Below are positions 55,279 to 63,038 of a stretch of DNA of 64,000 nucleotides, in pieces. The translations under genes and the position numbers were made by a program. Each line of letters opens with the position of its first letter. The stretch's first letter is position 1. Source of the DNA: Arenibacter aquaticus (GTDB taxonomy: Bacteria > Bacteroidota > Bacteroidia > Flavobacteriales > Flavobacteriaceae); NCBI RefSeq assembly GCF_003957295.1, contig NZ_RQPJ01000005.1, positions 244,282 through 308,281 of the forward strand, given 5' to 3'. Below the pieces are notes generated by a model. The model was not told the DNA's origin, searched no databases, and was given only the letters and a program-made list of their open reading frames with translations.

Positions 55279-55568
55279 TATTTAGGTATGAAAATAGATA
55301 GATCGAAATCTATGATATATAGAAAAATAAGAATTAAAATCGCCACTATAATAATGGTCCTTATATTTTGATTTTGGGTGCCACCTCGTTTTAGGTCGTC
55401 CATAGCCCTGCCAAACTTACCCTTAATACCTCTACGCCCATCCATAGTGGGCCTATACTTATCCAGTTTGTGCTCTATTTTAAAAGGACTCCCCTCACCT
55501 TTATCATCAAAGTAACGAGGCTTGTAATTAAACTTTTTGTTTTTACGTAATTTTGAAAACTTTCCCAT
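55278..55568 (-). CDS. Small basic protein with C-terminal membrane anchor
   Basis: Using the ATG at 55568 the protein is 96 residues: a basic cytosolic part (GKFSKLRKNKKFNYKPRYF, then KIEHKLDKYRPTMDGRRG) and a C-terminal helix (TIIIVAILILIFLYIIDFDL). An upstream in-frame ATG at 55640 would add 24 unlikely residues. Close relatives are often labelled riboflavin synthase subunit beta because they adjoin ribH, but nothing in the sequence supports that. It overlaps mutL by one base. Confidence 0.75.
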   Translation of the reverse strand: MGKFSKLRKNKKFNYKPRYFDDKGEGSPFKIEHKLDKYRPTMDGRRGIKGKFGRAMDDLKRGGTQNQNIRTIIIVAILILIFLYIIDFDLSIFIPK

Positions 55569-55582
55569 AATCCTTATTGTTT

Positions 55583-55590
55583 CAAAGTTA
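55583..55590 (-). promoter_or_regulatory. Candidate -7 element of the mutL operon (TAACTTTG)
   Basis: On the minus strand TAACTTTG matches TAnnTTTG, 14 bp before the ATG at 55568. No TTG lies at 17-23 bp, so this is partial support. Confidence 0.35.
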
Positions 55591-55698
55591 CTTAAATTCA
55601 AAAAAAATGCGCTAAATCCCCTGCCAAAAAATGTTAACAATCAACTTGCACACATCAATGGGGAGTTCAAAATAGAATATTTTAGGAAAAAGATGGAG

Positions 55699-56181
55699 CT
55701 ACTTACCCAGACTGGCCATTTTTATGGCTGCAATAGCGGCTTCAGCACCTTTGTTACCATGCTTACCACCACTGCGATCAATGGCTTGTTGCATCGTATT
55801 GTCCGTAAGCACACAGAAAATAACAGGCACTTTGGTATGTACGTTCAGGTCCATTATACCTTGGGCAGTTGCGCCGCAAACGAAATCAAAATGTTTGGTT
55901 TCACCCTGAATTACACTACCAATGGCTATAACGGCGTCCAATTCCATGGTTTCAATCATTTTTTTTGCCCCAAAGGTAAGCTCAAAACTTCCAGGGACAT
56001 TCCATCGATGCACATTCCCTTCTTGGGCACCGCAATCCAAAAGAGCCTCTATAGCCCCTTGGTACAGTCCTTCCGTAATACTTTCGTTCCATTCAGAAAC
56101 AACAATCCCAAACCGAAGGTCTTTCGCATTTGGGATTGTCGTCTTATCGTAAGCCGATAAATTCTTGTTAGCCGTAGCCAT
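55699..56181 (-). CDS. ribH: 6,7-dimethyl-8-ribityllumazine synthase
   Basis: RibH condenses the ribityl-aminouracil with dihydroxybutanone phosphate, the penultimate riboflavin step. The 160-residue protein has FGIVVSEWNESITEGLYQGA, NVHRWNVPGSFELTFGAK, AVIAIGSVIQGETKHFDFVC and the phosphate-binding GGKHGNKGAEAAIAAIKMA; the catalytic His is in TKHFDF. Length fits the icosahedral type. It starts 3 bp after the TPR gene. Confidence 0.95.
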   Translation of the reverse strand: MATANKNLSAYDKTTIPNAKDLRFGIVVSEWNESITEGLYQGAIEALLDCGAQEGNVHRWNVPGSFELTFGAKKMIETMELDAVIAIGSVIQGETKHFDFVCGATAQGIMDLNVHTKVPVIFCVLTDNTMQQAIDRSGGKHGNKGAEAAIAAIKMASLGK

Positions 56182-56184
56182 ATG

Positions 56185-56949
56185 TTAGTCTTTTTTTGCC
56201 TTACCTATAAAAGCATCTATAGTCCTTGCCTCATCAGCTGTAGGAAATTCTTCCTTAATTCTTTCAAAGTAGCCCAAGGCCTTATCTTTCTTATCCAACT
56301 CCAAGGCAGTTACACCGGCCTTGTATAAAAATTTAGGGGTCGTAAAGTCGTTGGAACTATGGGCTATGGCCTGCTCATAATATCCCAAGGCATCCTCAGG
56401 CTGGTTTAGTTGTAGAAAGGCATCACCAAGTCCGCCTTTTGCAATGGCCCCTAATATAAGATCATCAGAGGAAAATCCTTCCAAATGCTTAATAGCCTCA
56501 TCATACTGTTGCATATTCAAATAAGCCATTCCTGCCGAATACTTGGCTAAATTTGCAGCCGAAGTGCCACTATATTCCTCAATAATATCCAGAAAACCAT
56601 ATTTACCCTCTGCTCCGTTCAAGGCCAGCGTAAACAAAGAATCCTTTTGGGCCGTAGCAGCCAATGCCTCATCAAAATACTGTTGTGGATATAACATCTC
56701 ATTGGCAGCACTTGCCTCTTTAGGCTTTTCTACAAATTGATAATATGCCATATACCCTAAAACGGCAACGGCAATTACCCCAATTACTCCAAGAATGTAA
56801 TTCTGATTTTTGGATACCCACTCTTCAGACCTGGACGCTCCTTCATCCAATGAACTAAAGACTTCTGCAGTTGTACTTTCCTGCTCATCCAATAAAATCT
56901 CCTCCTCTTTATTTTTTGGTTTAAAACCTCTTTTCTTGTAAGTTGCCAT
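56185..56949 (-). CDS. Membrane-anchored tetratricopeptide repeat protein
   Basis: The 254-residue protein has an acidic cytosolic N-terminus, one membrane helix (about residues 50-72, YILGVIGVIAVAVLGYMAYY) and TPR helices from residue 90 on (LAKYSAGMAYLNMQQYDEAI, KGGLGDAFLQLNQPEDALGY, LYKAGVTALELDKKDKALGY). The layout resembles YfgM/PpiD-associated proteins of E. coli, which assist secreted proteins, but this is only analogy. It heads the operon with ribH under a clear promoter. Confidence 0.83.
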   Translation of the reverse strand: MATYKKRGFKPKNKEEEILLDEQESTTAEVFSSLDEGASRSEEWVSKNQNYILGVIGVIAVAVLGYMAYYQFVEKPKEASAANEMLYPQQYFDEALAATAQKDSLFTLALNGAEGKYGFLDIIEEYSGTSAANLAKYSAGMAYLNMQQYDEAIKHLEGFSSDDLILGAIAKGGLGDAFLQLNQPEDALGYYEQAIAHSSNDFTTPKFLYKAGVTALELDKKDKALGYFERIKEEFPTADEARTIDAFIGKAKKD

Positions 56950-56970
56950 TTTTGAATTTTATTAATCGCG

Positions 56971-56998
56971 CAAAAATAAAGTTTTTATCCAAAACCAA
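56971..56998 (-). promoter_or_regulatory. Promoter of the TPR-ribH operon
   Basis: On the minus strand TTG (56996-56998), a 17-bp spacer and TATTTTTG (56971-56978) match the Bacteroidetes consensus, 21 bp before the ATG. Confidence 0.65.
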
Positions 56999-57014
56999 AC
57001 GTGTATTTATTCGT

Positions 57015-57022
57015 TATTTTTG
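57015..57022 (+). promoter_or_regulatory. Candidate -7 element of recF (TATTTTTG)
   Basis: TATTTTTG lies 53 bp before the recF ATG. No TTG is present at normal spacing upstream. Confidence 0.4.
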
Positions 57023-57075
57023 GATATTTTATAGTTTACTGGACCAAATAGAAATTAAATATTTTACGAGCCCAA

Positions 57076-58155
57076 ATGTTTCTAAAGAAATTATCCCTGA
57101 TTAATTACAAAAATTTTACTTCGAAAAATTTCGAATTCGATTCCAAAATCAACTGTTTTGTAGGGGATAATGGGGTTGGCAAAACCAATGTTCTGGACGC
57201 TATTTACCATTTGGCCTTTGGCAAAAGCTATTTTAACCCAGTTGCCACACAAAATATTAGACATGGGGAAGATTTCTTTGTAATTGACGGAGAGTTCCTA
57301 AAGAATGACCGGGAAGAAAAAATTCTTTGTAGCCTTAAAAAAGGCATGAAAAAAATAATCAAACGCAATGGCAAGGCCTATGATAAATTTTCGGACCATA
57401 TAGGCTTCCTTCCTTTGGTCATTATATCTCCAGCAGATCGAGACCTTATTATTGAAGGCAGTGAAACCCGTAGAAAATTCATGGATGGGGTCATTTCCCA
57501 ATCGGACAAGGAATACCTCCAAAATCTAATCAAGTATAACAAAACACTTGCCCAAAGAAATTCGCTATTAAAATACTTCGCCGTAAATCATACGTTTGAC
57601 AAGACCACTTTAAGTGTTTACAATGAACAATTACAGGAGTACGGAAGTAAAATATACAGAAAACGGGCTCAATTCCTGGAATCTTTTATTCCAATATTCA
57701 AAGAACAATACCAGGCCATTTCCGGAGGAAAAGAACCGGTAGATTTAACATATGACAGTAAGTTAATACACAACGATCTATTAACTTTATTGGAACAAAA
57801 CTTGGAAAAGGACAGAGCCGTACAATATACGAGTGTGGGCACGCACAAAGACGATCTAAGTTTTAGCATCAACGAACATCCCATTAAAAAATTTGGTAGC
57901 CAAGGACAACAGAAATCCTTCTTGATAGCCCTAAAATTAGCGCAGTTTTATTTTATAAAAAAACAGGCAAAAACAACACCTTTATTACTATTGGATGATA
58001 TTTTTGACAAGTTGGACGAAAACAGGGTGGCACAGATTATCCATTTGGTAGACGAAGAGAATTTTGGACAGATATTTCTTAGTGACACCCATGCCGATAG
58101 GACAGAGAACATTGTGAAAAATATTCATCAATCTTATAAAATTTTCAAACTTTAG
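57076..58155 (+). CDS. recF: DNA replication and repair protein RecF
   Basis: RecF helps load RecA at single-strand gaps. The 359-residue SMC-like ATPase has Walker [21 protein letters not shown], the motif [20 protein letters not shown], the signature [20 protein letters not shown] and Walker [18 protein letters not shown]. It is the first gene of an operon with a lipoprotein and a DUF721 gene, and divergent from the TPR gene. Confidence 0.95.
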   Translation: MFLKKLSLINYKNFTSKNFEFDSKINCFVGDNGVGKTNVLDAIYHLAFGKSYFNPVATQNIRHGEDFFVIDGEFLKNDREEKILCSLKKGMKKIIKRNGKAYDKFSDHIGFLPLVIISPADRDLIIEGSETRRKFMDGVISQSDKEYLQNLIKYNKTLAQRNSLLKYFAVNHTFDKTTLSVYNEQLQEYGSKIYRKRAQFLESFIPIFKEQYQAISGGKEPVDLTYDSKLIHNDLLTLLEQNLEKDRAVQYTSVGTHKDDLSFSINEHPIKKFGSQGQQKSFLIALKLAQFYFIKKQAKTTPLLLLDDIFDKLDENRVAQIIHLVDEENFGQIFLSDTHADRTENIVKNIHQSYKIFKL

Positions 58156-58156
58156 T

Positions 58157-58573
58157 ATGCGACCATTATATACCCTGATCCTCTGTCTGGCCCTTTTTGG
58201 CTGCAAGGATAAAATAGTTAAATCCGATTTAAATTTCATCACAGGCTATTGGGAGATTGAAAAAGTTACCTTGCCCGACGGCTCAAAAAAGGAATATCCC
58301 GTAAATACAAGTATAGATTATATGGAAGTGAACAACCTTATGGGATTTCGAAAGAAGGTACAGCCTAAATTTAATGGCACTTACGACACCTCTAATGACG
58401 CGGAATTGTTTACTATTTACGAAAGGGATGGTGTCTTTTTTATGAATTACAAAACAGAGCTGAGCGAATGGCAGGAAAAAATTGTAAGCCTATCCAAAAA
58501 TAACCTAAGCCTCAAGAGTGAAGATAATATAACATACCATTACAAAAGATTTGAACCCATTAACATAAATTAA
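58157..58573 (+). CDS. Lipoprotein, lipocalin-like
   Basis: The 138-residue protein has a lipobox in LILCLALFGCKDK, so the mature chain begins at Cys16. The rest is rich in beta strands (FITGYWEIEKVTLPDGSKKE, ELFTIYERDGVFFMNY, NNLSLKSEDNITYHYKRFEP) as in lipocalin-like Bacteroidota proteins. Its ATG follows the recF stop by one base. Function is unknown. Confidence 0.8.
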   Translation: MRPLYTLILCLALFGCKDKIVKSDLNFITGYWEIEKVTLPDGSKKEYPVNTSIDYMEVNNLMGFRKKVQPKFNGTYDTSNDAELFTIYERDGVFFMNYKTELSEWQEKIVSLSKNNLSLKSEDNITYHYKRFEPININ

Positions 58574-58575
58574 CC

Positions 58576-58872
58576 ATGGCAAAAAGAAAACATGACAACC
58601 TTCGTCTGGGCGAGGCCCTGCAAGAATTTATCACCGAAAACAAATTACAAAAAGGCATGGACCGTGTTAATGCGCGGGATGCATGGACCAAATTAATGGG
58701 CAATGGGGTCAACAACTACACAACAGCCATAGAATTGCGCAACACCACCCTTTTTGTTTCCCTTTCCTCATCCGTTTTAAGGGAGGAACTAAGTCATGGC
58801 AAATCCAAGATCATCAGATTATTGAACGAAGAATTAGGCAAGGACATCATCACCAAAATAGTGTTGCGATAA
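58576..58872 (+). CDS. DUF721 (DciA-like) protein
   Basis: The 98-residue basic protein shows the DUF721 pattern (LGEALQEFITENKLQKGMD, ARDAWTKLMGNGVNNYTTAI, LFVSLSSSVLREELSHGKSK). DUF721 includes DciA, the loader of replicative helicase DnaB in many bacteria; linkage to recF supports a DNA-replication role. It is followed by a strong terminator. Confidence 0.85.
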   Translation: MAKRKHDNLRLGEALQEFITENKLQKGMDRVNARDAWTKLMGNGVNNYTTAIELRNTTLFVSLSSSVLREELSHGKSKIIRLLNEELGKDIITKIVLR

Positions 58873-58893
58873 GATTAGGCCATTGGATAGAAT

Positions 58894-58924
58894 AAAAAAA
58901 GCCCCGGTCATGCGGGGCTTTTTT
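58894..58924. terminator. Bidirectional terminator between the recF operon and ndk
   Basis: AAAAAAGCCCCG pairs with CGGGGCTTTTTT around GTCATG, with A- and T-runs on both flanks. The recF operon and ndk converge here. Confidence 0.93.
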
Positions 58925-58946
58925 GTTCTCTATTTGGAAAGAAACT

Positions 58947-59366
58947 TTAGAAAATCTCCCTTCCTGAAAAGTGAAAAGCACCTTCAATAGCAGCGTTTTC
59001 ATCACTATCCGAACCGTGTACTGCATTTTCACCTATCGAAGTGGCATACATTTTACGAATAGTACCTTCCGCAGCATCCGCAGGATTTGTAGCCCCGATC
59101 AAGGCACGAAAATCCTCAACAGCATTGTCTTTCTCCAAAATAGCAGCAACAATGGGGCCCCTGGTCATAAACTCCACTAACTCCCCAAAAAAAGGACGTT
59201 CCTTATGAATGGCATAAAACTCTTGGGCATCCCTTTTACTAAGCTGGGTATACTTCATGGCCACGATCTTAAAGCCGGCTGAGGTTATTTTATCCAAAAT
59301 ACCTCCGATGTGTCCGTTTTCAACAGCATCGGGCTTAATCATGGTAAATGTTCTGTTTGTACTCAT
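58947..59366 (-). CDS. ndk: Nucleoside diphosphate kinase
   Basis: Ndk balances nucleoside triphosphate pools. With the ATG at 59366 the protein is 139 residues, begins [20 protein letters not shown], and has the phospho-histidine H117 in [17 protein letters not shown] frame from 59411 would add 15 residues and overrun the promoter. The gene is monocistronic. Confidence 0.95.
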   Translation of the reverse strand: MSTNRTFTMIKPDAVENGHIGGILDKITSAGFKIVAMKYTQLSKRDAQEFYAIHKERPFFGELVEFMTRGPIVAAILEKDNAVEDFRALIGATNPADAAEGTIRKMYATSIGENAVHGSDSDENAAIEGAFHFSGREIF

Positions 59367-59383
59367 TTCTATTAAATTTTGGG

Positions 59384-59413
59384 CAAAAATACGCTTTATT
59401 CCACAACTCACAA
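59384..59413 (-). promoter_or_regulatory. Promoter of ndk
   Basis: On the minus strand TTG (59411-59413), a 19-bp spacer and TATTTTTG (59384-59391) match the Bacteroidetes consensus, 18 bp before the ndk ATG. Confidence 0.75.
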
Positions 59414-59518
59414 GCTTTATAGGTTAGGAAACAATTAAACCCTATTTAGCTGCATTTCAAAGACTGTAAAGCAAAATTGACCAATTCCCAATTCCCCAAT
59501 TAATACTCTAATAGTCAT

Positions 59519-59526
59519 TATCTTTG
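59519..59526 (+). promoter_or_regulatory. Candidate -7 element for the 50-residue protein (TATCTTTG)
   Basis: TATCTTTG matches TAnnTTTG and lies 45 bp before the ATG at 59572. No well-spaced TTG is seen. Confidence 0.4.
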
Positions 59527-59571
59527 TATATCTCACACAATGCTTGGGTGGACCAACGCTAAAACCGAATT

Positions 59572-59724
59572 ATGAAAAAATCTATTTTTAAACTTTTAGC
59601 AAAAATAAACAGGTGGCTATTACCATCTTATTCCAAAAAGCAACTGGACCTATCCAAAGCCAGCAAGCTACAGATGGCTGTTATAGGATGGCGCTATTAT
59701 ATTACAACCAATGCTTTGGATTAG
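59572..59724 (+). CDS. Conserved 50-residue basic protein
   Basis: An ATG frame encodes MKKSIFKLLAKINRWLLPSY followed by SKKQLDLSKASKLQMAVIGW and RYYITTNALD. I recall near-identical short proteins in flavobacterial genomes, sometimes mislabelled SsrA-binding protein, although they lack the SmpB fold. It is basic with two short amphipathic helices. Its last four bases overlap the convergent end of apt, which supports a real, constrained 3' boundary. Confidence 0.7.
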   Translation: MKKSIFKLLAKINRWLLPSYSKKQLDLSKASKLQMAVIGWRYYITTNALD

Positions 59725-60233
59725 TATTGCAAGAGTGATACTACTTGGTAGTCCAATAGTTTCTCCCTACCCTTCAAAAATTCCAACTCCATTAAAAAAT
59801 TACACTGTACTACCTCACCCCCAAGTTTCTCTATGAGCTTACAAACCGCTTGAGCTGTACCACCTGTTGCCAACACATCGTCATGGATCAGGACTTTTTC
59901 CCCTTTTAATATACTATCTGCATGTATTTCCAGAATATCCGTACCGTATTCCAATTCATAGGACTCACTAATTTTCCTATAGGGTAGTTTACCTTGTTTT
60001 CTTACGGGTACAAATCCGGCATTTAATCGGGTTGCAAGGATAGGAGCAAAGAAAAACCCCCTACTTTCCATTCCCACCACTTTATCTACCTTAATAGAAT
60101 TGGTAAATTCAAATAAGACTTCACCTGCTTTTTTTAGGGCGTCGGCATCCTGCAACAAGGGAGTAATATCTTTAAAATTGATTCCCTCTTCCGGAAAATT
60201 AGGGATATCCCGAATATATTTCTTAAAATCCAT
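59721..60233 (-). CDS. apt: Adenine phosphoribosyltransferase
   Basis: Apt salvages adenine to AMP with PRPP. From the ATG at 60233 the protein is 170 residues and begins MDFKKYIRDIPNFPEEGINF; a GTG at 60245 would add only four. GMESRGFFFAPILATRLNAG and the PRPP loop VLIHDDVLATGGTAQAVCKL are diagnostic. It is divergent from the tRNA-Arg gene. Confidence 0.95.
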   Translation of the reverse strand: MDFKKYIRDIPNFPEEGINFKDITPLLQDADALKKAGEVLFEFTNSIKVDKVVGMESRGFFFAPILATRLNAGFVPVRKQGKLPYRKISESYELEYGTDILEIHADSILKGEKVLIHDDVLATGGTAQAVCKLIEKLGGEVVQCNFLMELEFLKGREKLLDYQVVSLLQY

Positions 60234-60252
60234 TTTTTTGACCACTGTAATT

Positions 60253-60282
60253 TTGCTGTAAATTTAAAAAGAAATATATTTG
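60253..60282 (+). promoter_or_regulatory. Promoter of tRNA-Arg
   Basis: TTG (60253-60255), a 19-bp spacer and TATATTTG (60275-60282) match the Bacteroidetes consensus, 35 bp before the tRNA. A small hairpin CCCGT-AAA-ACGGG (60286-60298) lies in the leader. Confidence 0.75.
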
Positions 60283-60317
60283 CAGCCCGTAAAACGGGAA
60301 AAACATAATTAAGAAAT

Positions 60318-60391
60318 GGCCTCGTGGCGCAACTGAATAGCGCATCTGATTACGGCTCAGAAGGTTACAGGTTTGAATCCTGTCGAGGTCA
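60318..60391 (+). tRNA. tRNA-Arg (anticodon ACG)
   Basis: A full cloverleaf can be drawn: acceptor GGCCTCG with CGAGGTC (one G-U pair), anticodon arm TCTGA-TTACGGC-TCAGA with ACG at the centre, and T arm ACAGG-TTTGAAT-CCTGT. Discriminator base is A; the CCA end is not encoded. It reads CGN arginine codons after wobble deamination. Confidence 0.95.
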
Positions 60392-60401
60392 CAACACTCA
60401 A

Positions 60402-60435
60402 GAAACCACGTCTTTTAGGCGTGGTTCTTTTTTTT
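60402..60435 (+). terminator. Terminator downstream of tRNA-Arg
   Basis: AACCACG (60404-60410) pairs with CGTGGTT (60420-60426) and is followed by CTTTTTTTTT. Confidence 0.88.
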
Positions 60436-60735
60436 TACGGAAAAAGCCAAACAAAGTTTGAGGTTTTGAAATAAAATACAGAACCCCGCCTTTTTTGCGG
60501 GGTTCGTTCCACTATCGCATTTCAATGCGCCTAAGGCTTTCAAAATACAGGTCTCACGAACAAGCAGCCCTAGCTGCGGGGGTTTCTTATTTGCAATTTT
60601 GAGCTGCAAGAAAGACTAATGGCTACCCAATTAACCCAATAAATAAACCAAGACCTAATTAACCTGGTAGAAGAACAATAAACAGGATAAGTCAGAAATC
60701 AAGGCGTGTCTAGTCTTGGCATACTACACAATGCC
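60436..60735. other. 300-bp gap with stacked hairpins
   Basis: No gene is supported. A perfect 9-bp stem GAACCCCGC/GCGGGGTTC (60481-60489, 60497-60505) and a 5-bp stem GCAGC/GCTGC near 60565-60580 lie here. On the minus strand the first is followed by TGTATTTTATTT, so it may terminate the hydroxyproline operon transcript. Confidence 0.5.
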
Positions 60736-61980
60736 CTATTTAAATCTCTCTGGCGACAACAGCCCCATATCTACGGCAAATTTTTCTTTCCCTATTGCCT
60801 GGGTCACTAATTTGCCAGTTATAGGTCCTAAGCTCCAACCCATCATAGCGTGACCTGCCGCTATGGTCAGGTTATCATACTTACTGGTTTTCCCTATAAA
60901 AGGCAAGCCATCAGGAGAAACAGGTCGCAAGCCGGAAGTAGCCTTGTTTTTCTCTTCTTGATTAATCTCTACTTCCTTATAATAAGTTTTAACGGCCTTT
61001 GCCAAAGCCTCTACGCGCTGTCTTTCCACAATGGTATTATTACCGGAAAACTCCATGGTACCGGCAAATCTTGAAAAGTTCTCCATAGGGGTTACTGCTA
61101 CCTTAGCTTCCAATAAAATGGCTGGAATAGTAATTCCGGTTGGCCTATAAACATCCATACTGTAGCCTTTACCTCCTTGTATTGGAATATTGAGGTTGAG
61201 CAGGGAGGCTAATTTTGATGTCCAGCTTCCACAGGCCAATACAAATTCATCCGCATCAAAAACCGCTTTCTCGGTCTTGGCGGCAACAATCTTATTGTTC
61301 TTCATGGCAAAGCCATCTACTTTTTGTCCAAGCTCAAAAGTCACTCCTTTGGACCGTAACCACGTTTTCATTTGCCCCATAAAATGATTAGGGGTGGTAT
61401 GGGCATCACATTTATAATGTACGGCTCCTTTTACATAATCGGAAAAAACCGGTTGCAACTCCTTTAATTCGGCCTTTGACAAGCAGGACACATCCAGACC
61501 TTCTTCTGCTGCCCGTTCTGCCATCATATGCTCTTCCTCTTCACTCTTGGCCGTACTATAAGCCATTAGGACCCCTTTTTTTTCATAATGAAAAGCAAAA
61601 TCCAACGAACCCAGCATTTCCTCGAACAAAAACTGACTTTTTAAGTTTAGCTCTTTCAATAAAGGAATGGAGCGTTGTACATTGGACTTCGTTGCCGATT
61701 TTTTGAACAACAGGGCCCATTTAAAAAAATCAACATCCCAACGGGGCTTAATATACAGGGGACTGGAACTGTTCAACATCCATTTTAAGCCCTGAGTAAT
61801 AATACCCGGTGCCGCCAAGGGAATAAAATGACTTGGTGTTAGATATCCCGCATTTATAAAAGAGGCTCCAGTGGTAATATCCCCTTGGTCCAAAACCGTC
61901 ACAGAATATCCTTCCTTCACCAAATAATAGGCGCTGCACAACCCAGAAATACCACCTCCAATAACAACTACTTTTTTCAT
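60736..61980 (-). CDS. FAD-dependent D-amino acid/D-hydroxyproline dehydrogenase (DadA-like)
   Basis: The 414-residue flavoprotein has the FAD-binding loop VVVIGGGISGLCSAYYLVKE at the N-terminus and ATSGLRPVSPDGLPFIGKTS and GHAMMGWSLGPITGK at the C-terminus, as in DadA and the D-hydroxyproline dehydrogenases. Its position directly after the hydroxyproline epimerase gene (22-bp gap) makes oxidation of cis-4-hydroxy-D-proline to pyrroline-4-hydroxy-2-carboxylate the likely reaction. It ends the operon. Confidence 0.87.
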   Translation of the reverse strand: MKKVVVIGGGISGLCSAYYLVKEGYSVTVLDQGDITTGASFINAGYLTPSHFIPLAAPGIITQGLKWMLNSSSPLYIKPRWDVDFFKWALLFKKSATKSNVQRSIPLLKELNLKSQFLFEEMLGSLDFAFHYEKKGVLMAYSTAKSEEEEHMMAERAAEEGLDVSCLSKAELKELQPVFSDYVKGAVHYKCDAHTTPNHFMGQMKTWLRSKGVTFELGQKVDGFAMKNNKIVAAKTEKAVFDADEFVLACGSWTSKLASLLNLNIPIQGGKGYSMDVYRPTGITIPAILLEAKVAVTPMENFSRFAGTMEFSGNNTIVERQRVEALAKAVKTYYKEVEINQEEKNKATSGLRPVSPDGLPFIGKTSKYDNLTIAAGHAMMGWSLGPITGKLVTQAIGKEKFAVDMGLLSPERFK

Positions 61981-62002
61981 GCAAGTCTATATTACATCAT
62001 CC

Positions 62003-63010
62003 TTAAATCACTTGAAAGCCATGTGCGTAGGGATCATCATCATCTATTATAATATTATTATAACCAATAACCCTAGCCCATCCCTGAATACTGGGGATTA
62101 TGGCCTTTCTCCCATCCAAAACGGTCTCCTCTTCTATGCAACCCGTAAATTTACTACCTATAAAACTCTCGTGTACAAATGACTCTCCAAGTTTCAATTT
62201 GCCCTTTGCATGCAATTGAGCCATACGGGCAGATGTTCCAGTACCACAAGGGGAACGATCTATGGCCTTTTCCCCGTAAAAAACAGCATTTCTTCCAGAG
62301 GAGGAAGGATCCAAGGGGTCTCCTGTCCACAGCATATGGCTTACATTCCTGATAGTATCATTTTCAGGATGCACAAACATACCTGGGTACTTTAGATTAA
62401 TCCGATTCCTAACCAACTGCGAATACTGTATAATCTTGGCAGCGGTAAAATTATGCACCCCACTAAAATTCTCCTGGGGATCCACTATTGCATAATAGTT
62501 GCCACCATAGGCAACATCAAAGGTTATTTCCCCCAGTTCCGGACAATCTACAGTTAAGTTTTGGGCCGCCAGATAGGATTTAACATTCACCAATTTCACC
62601 CAATCTACCTTTTTCCCTGTTTGTTGGTATTCTATTTCCACCAATCCTGCGGGAGCCTCCATTCTAATCTTTCCGGGTACTTTTGGTGTAACCAAACCTT
62701 CTTCTATAGCAATGGTTATGGTACCTATAGTACCGTGCCCACACATTGGCAAGCAGCCTGAAGTTTCTATAAAAAGGATAGAAAAATCATTTTCAGGGTC
62801 ATGGGGCGGATACAATATGCTTCCGCTCATCATATCATGCCCCCTTGGCTCAAACATTAACCCTCTCCTGATCCAATCATATTCCTTTAAAAAATGCTGA
62901 CGCTTGTCGCTCATACTGTTGCCCAGGAGGTTTGGGCCTCCTCCAGCAACCACCCTAACGGGATTACCACAGGTATGGGCATCTACACAAAAAAAAGTTT
63001 TTCTCCCCAT
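62003..63010 (-). CDS. 4-hydroxyproline epimerase (proline racemase family)
   Basis: The 335-residue enzyme has both catalytic cysteines of the family: C90 in LPMCGHGTIGT and a second near residue 254 in DRSPCGTGTSARMAQL, which separates it from the dehydratases that have Thr at the first or Ser/Thr at the second place. VDAHTCGNPVRVVAGG is the N-terminal signature. It would epimerise trans-4-hydroxy-L-proline to cis-4-hydroxy-D-proline. It lies between the FAD dehydrogenase and the aldehyde dehydrogenase genes. Confidence 0.9.
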   Translation of the reverse strand: MGRKTFFCVDAHTCGNPVRVVAGGGPNLLGNSMSDKRQHFLKEYDWIRRGLMFEPRGHDMMSGSILYPPHDPENDFSILFIETSGCLPMCGHGTIGTITIAIEEGLVTPKVPGKIRMEAPAGLVEIEYQQTGKKVDWVKLVNVKSYLAAQNLTVDCPELGEITFDVAYGGNYYAIVDPQENFSGVHNFTAAKIIQYSQLVRNRINLKYPGMFVHPENDTIRNVSHMLWTGDPLDPSSSGRNAVFYGEKAIDRSPCGTGTSARMAQLHAKGKLKLGESFVHESFIGSKFTGCIEEETVLDGRKAIIPSIQGWARVIGYNNIIIDDDDPYAHGFQVI

Positions 63011-63038
63011 TATAAGATCCAGTCTTAATTACACTTAC

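Noticed and set aside
55537-56160. 207-codon plus-strand frame
   Set aside because: It covers the ribH gene in antisense; ribH has clear active-site motifs and the antisense product has none.
60415-60609. 64-codon minus-strand frame beside tRNA-Arg
   Set aside because: It runs through the terminator hairpins and has no family features; structured non-coding DNA explains it better.
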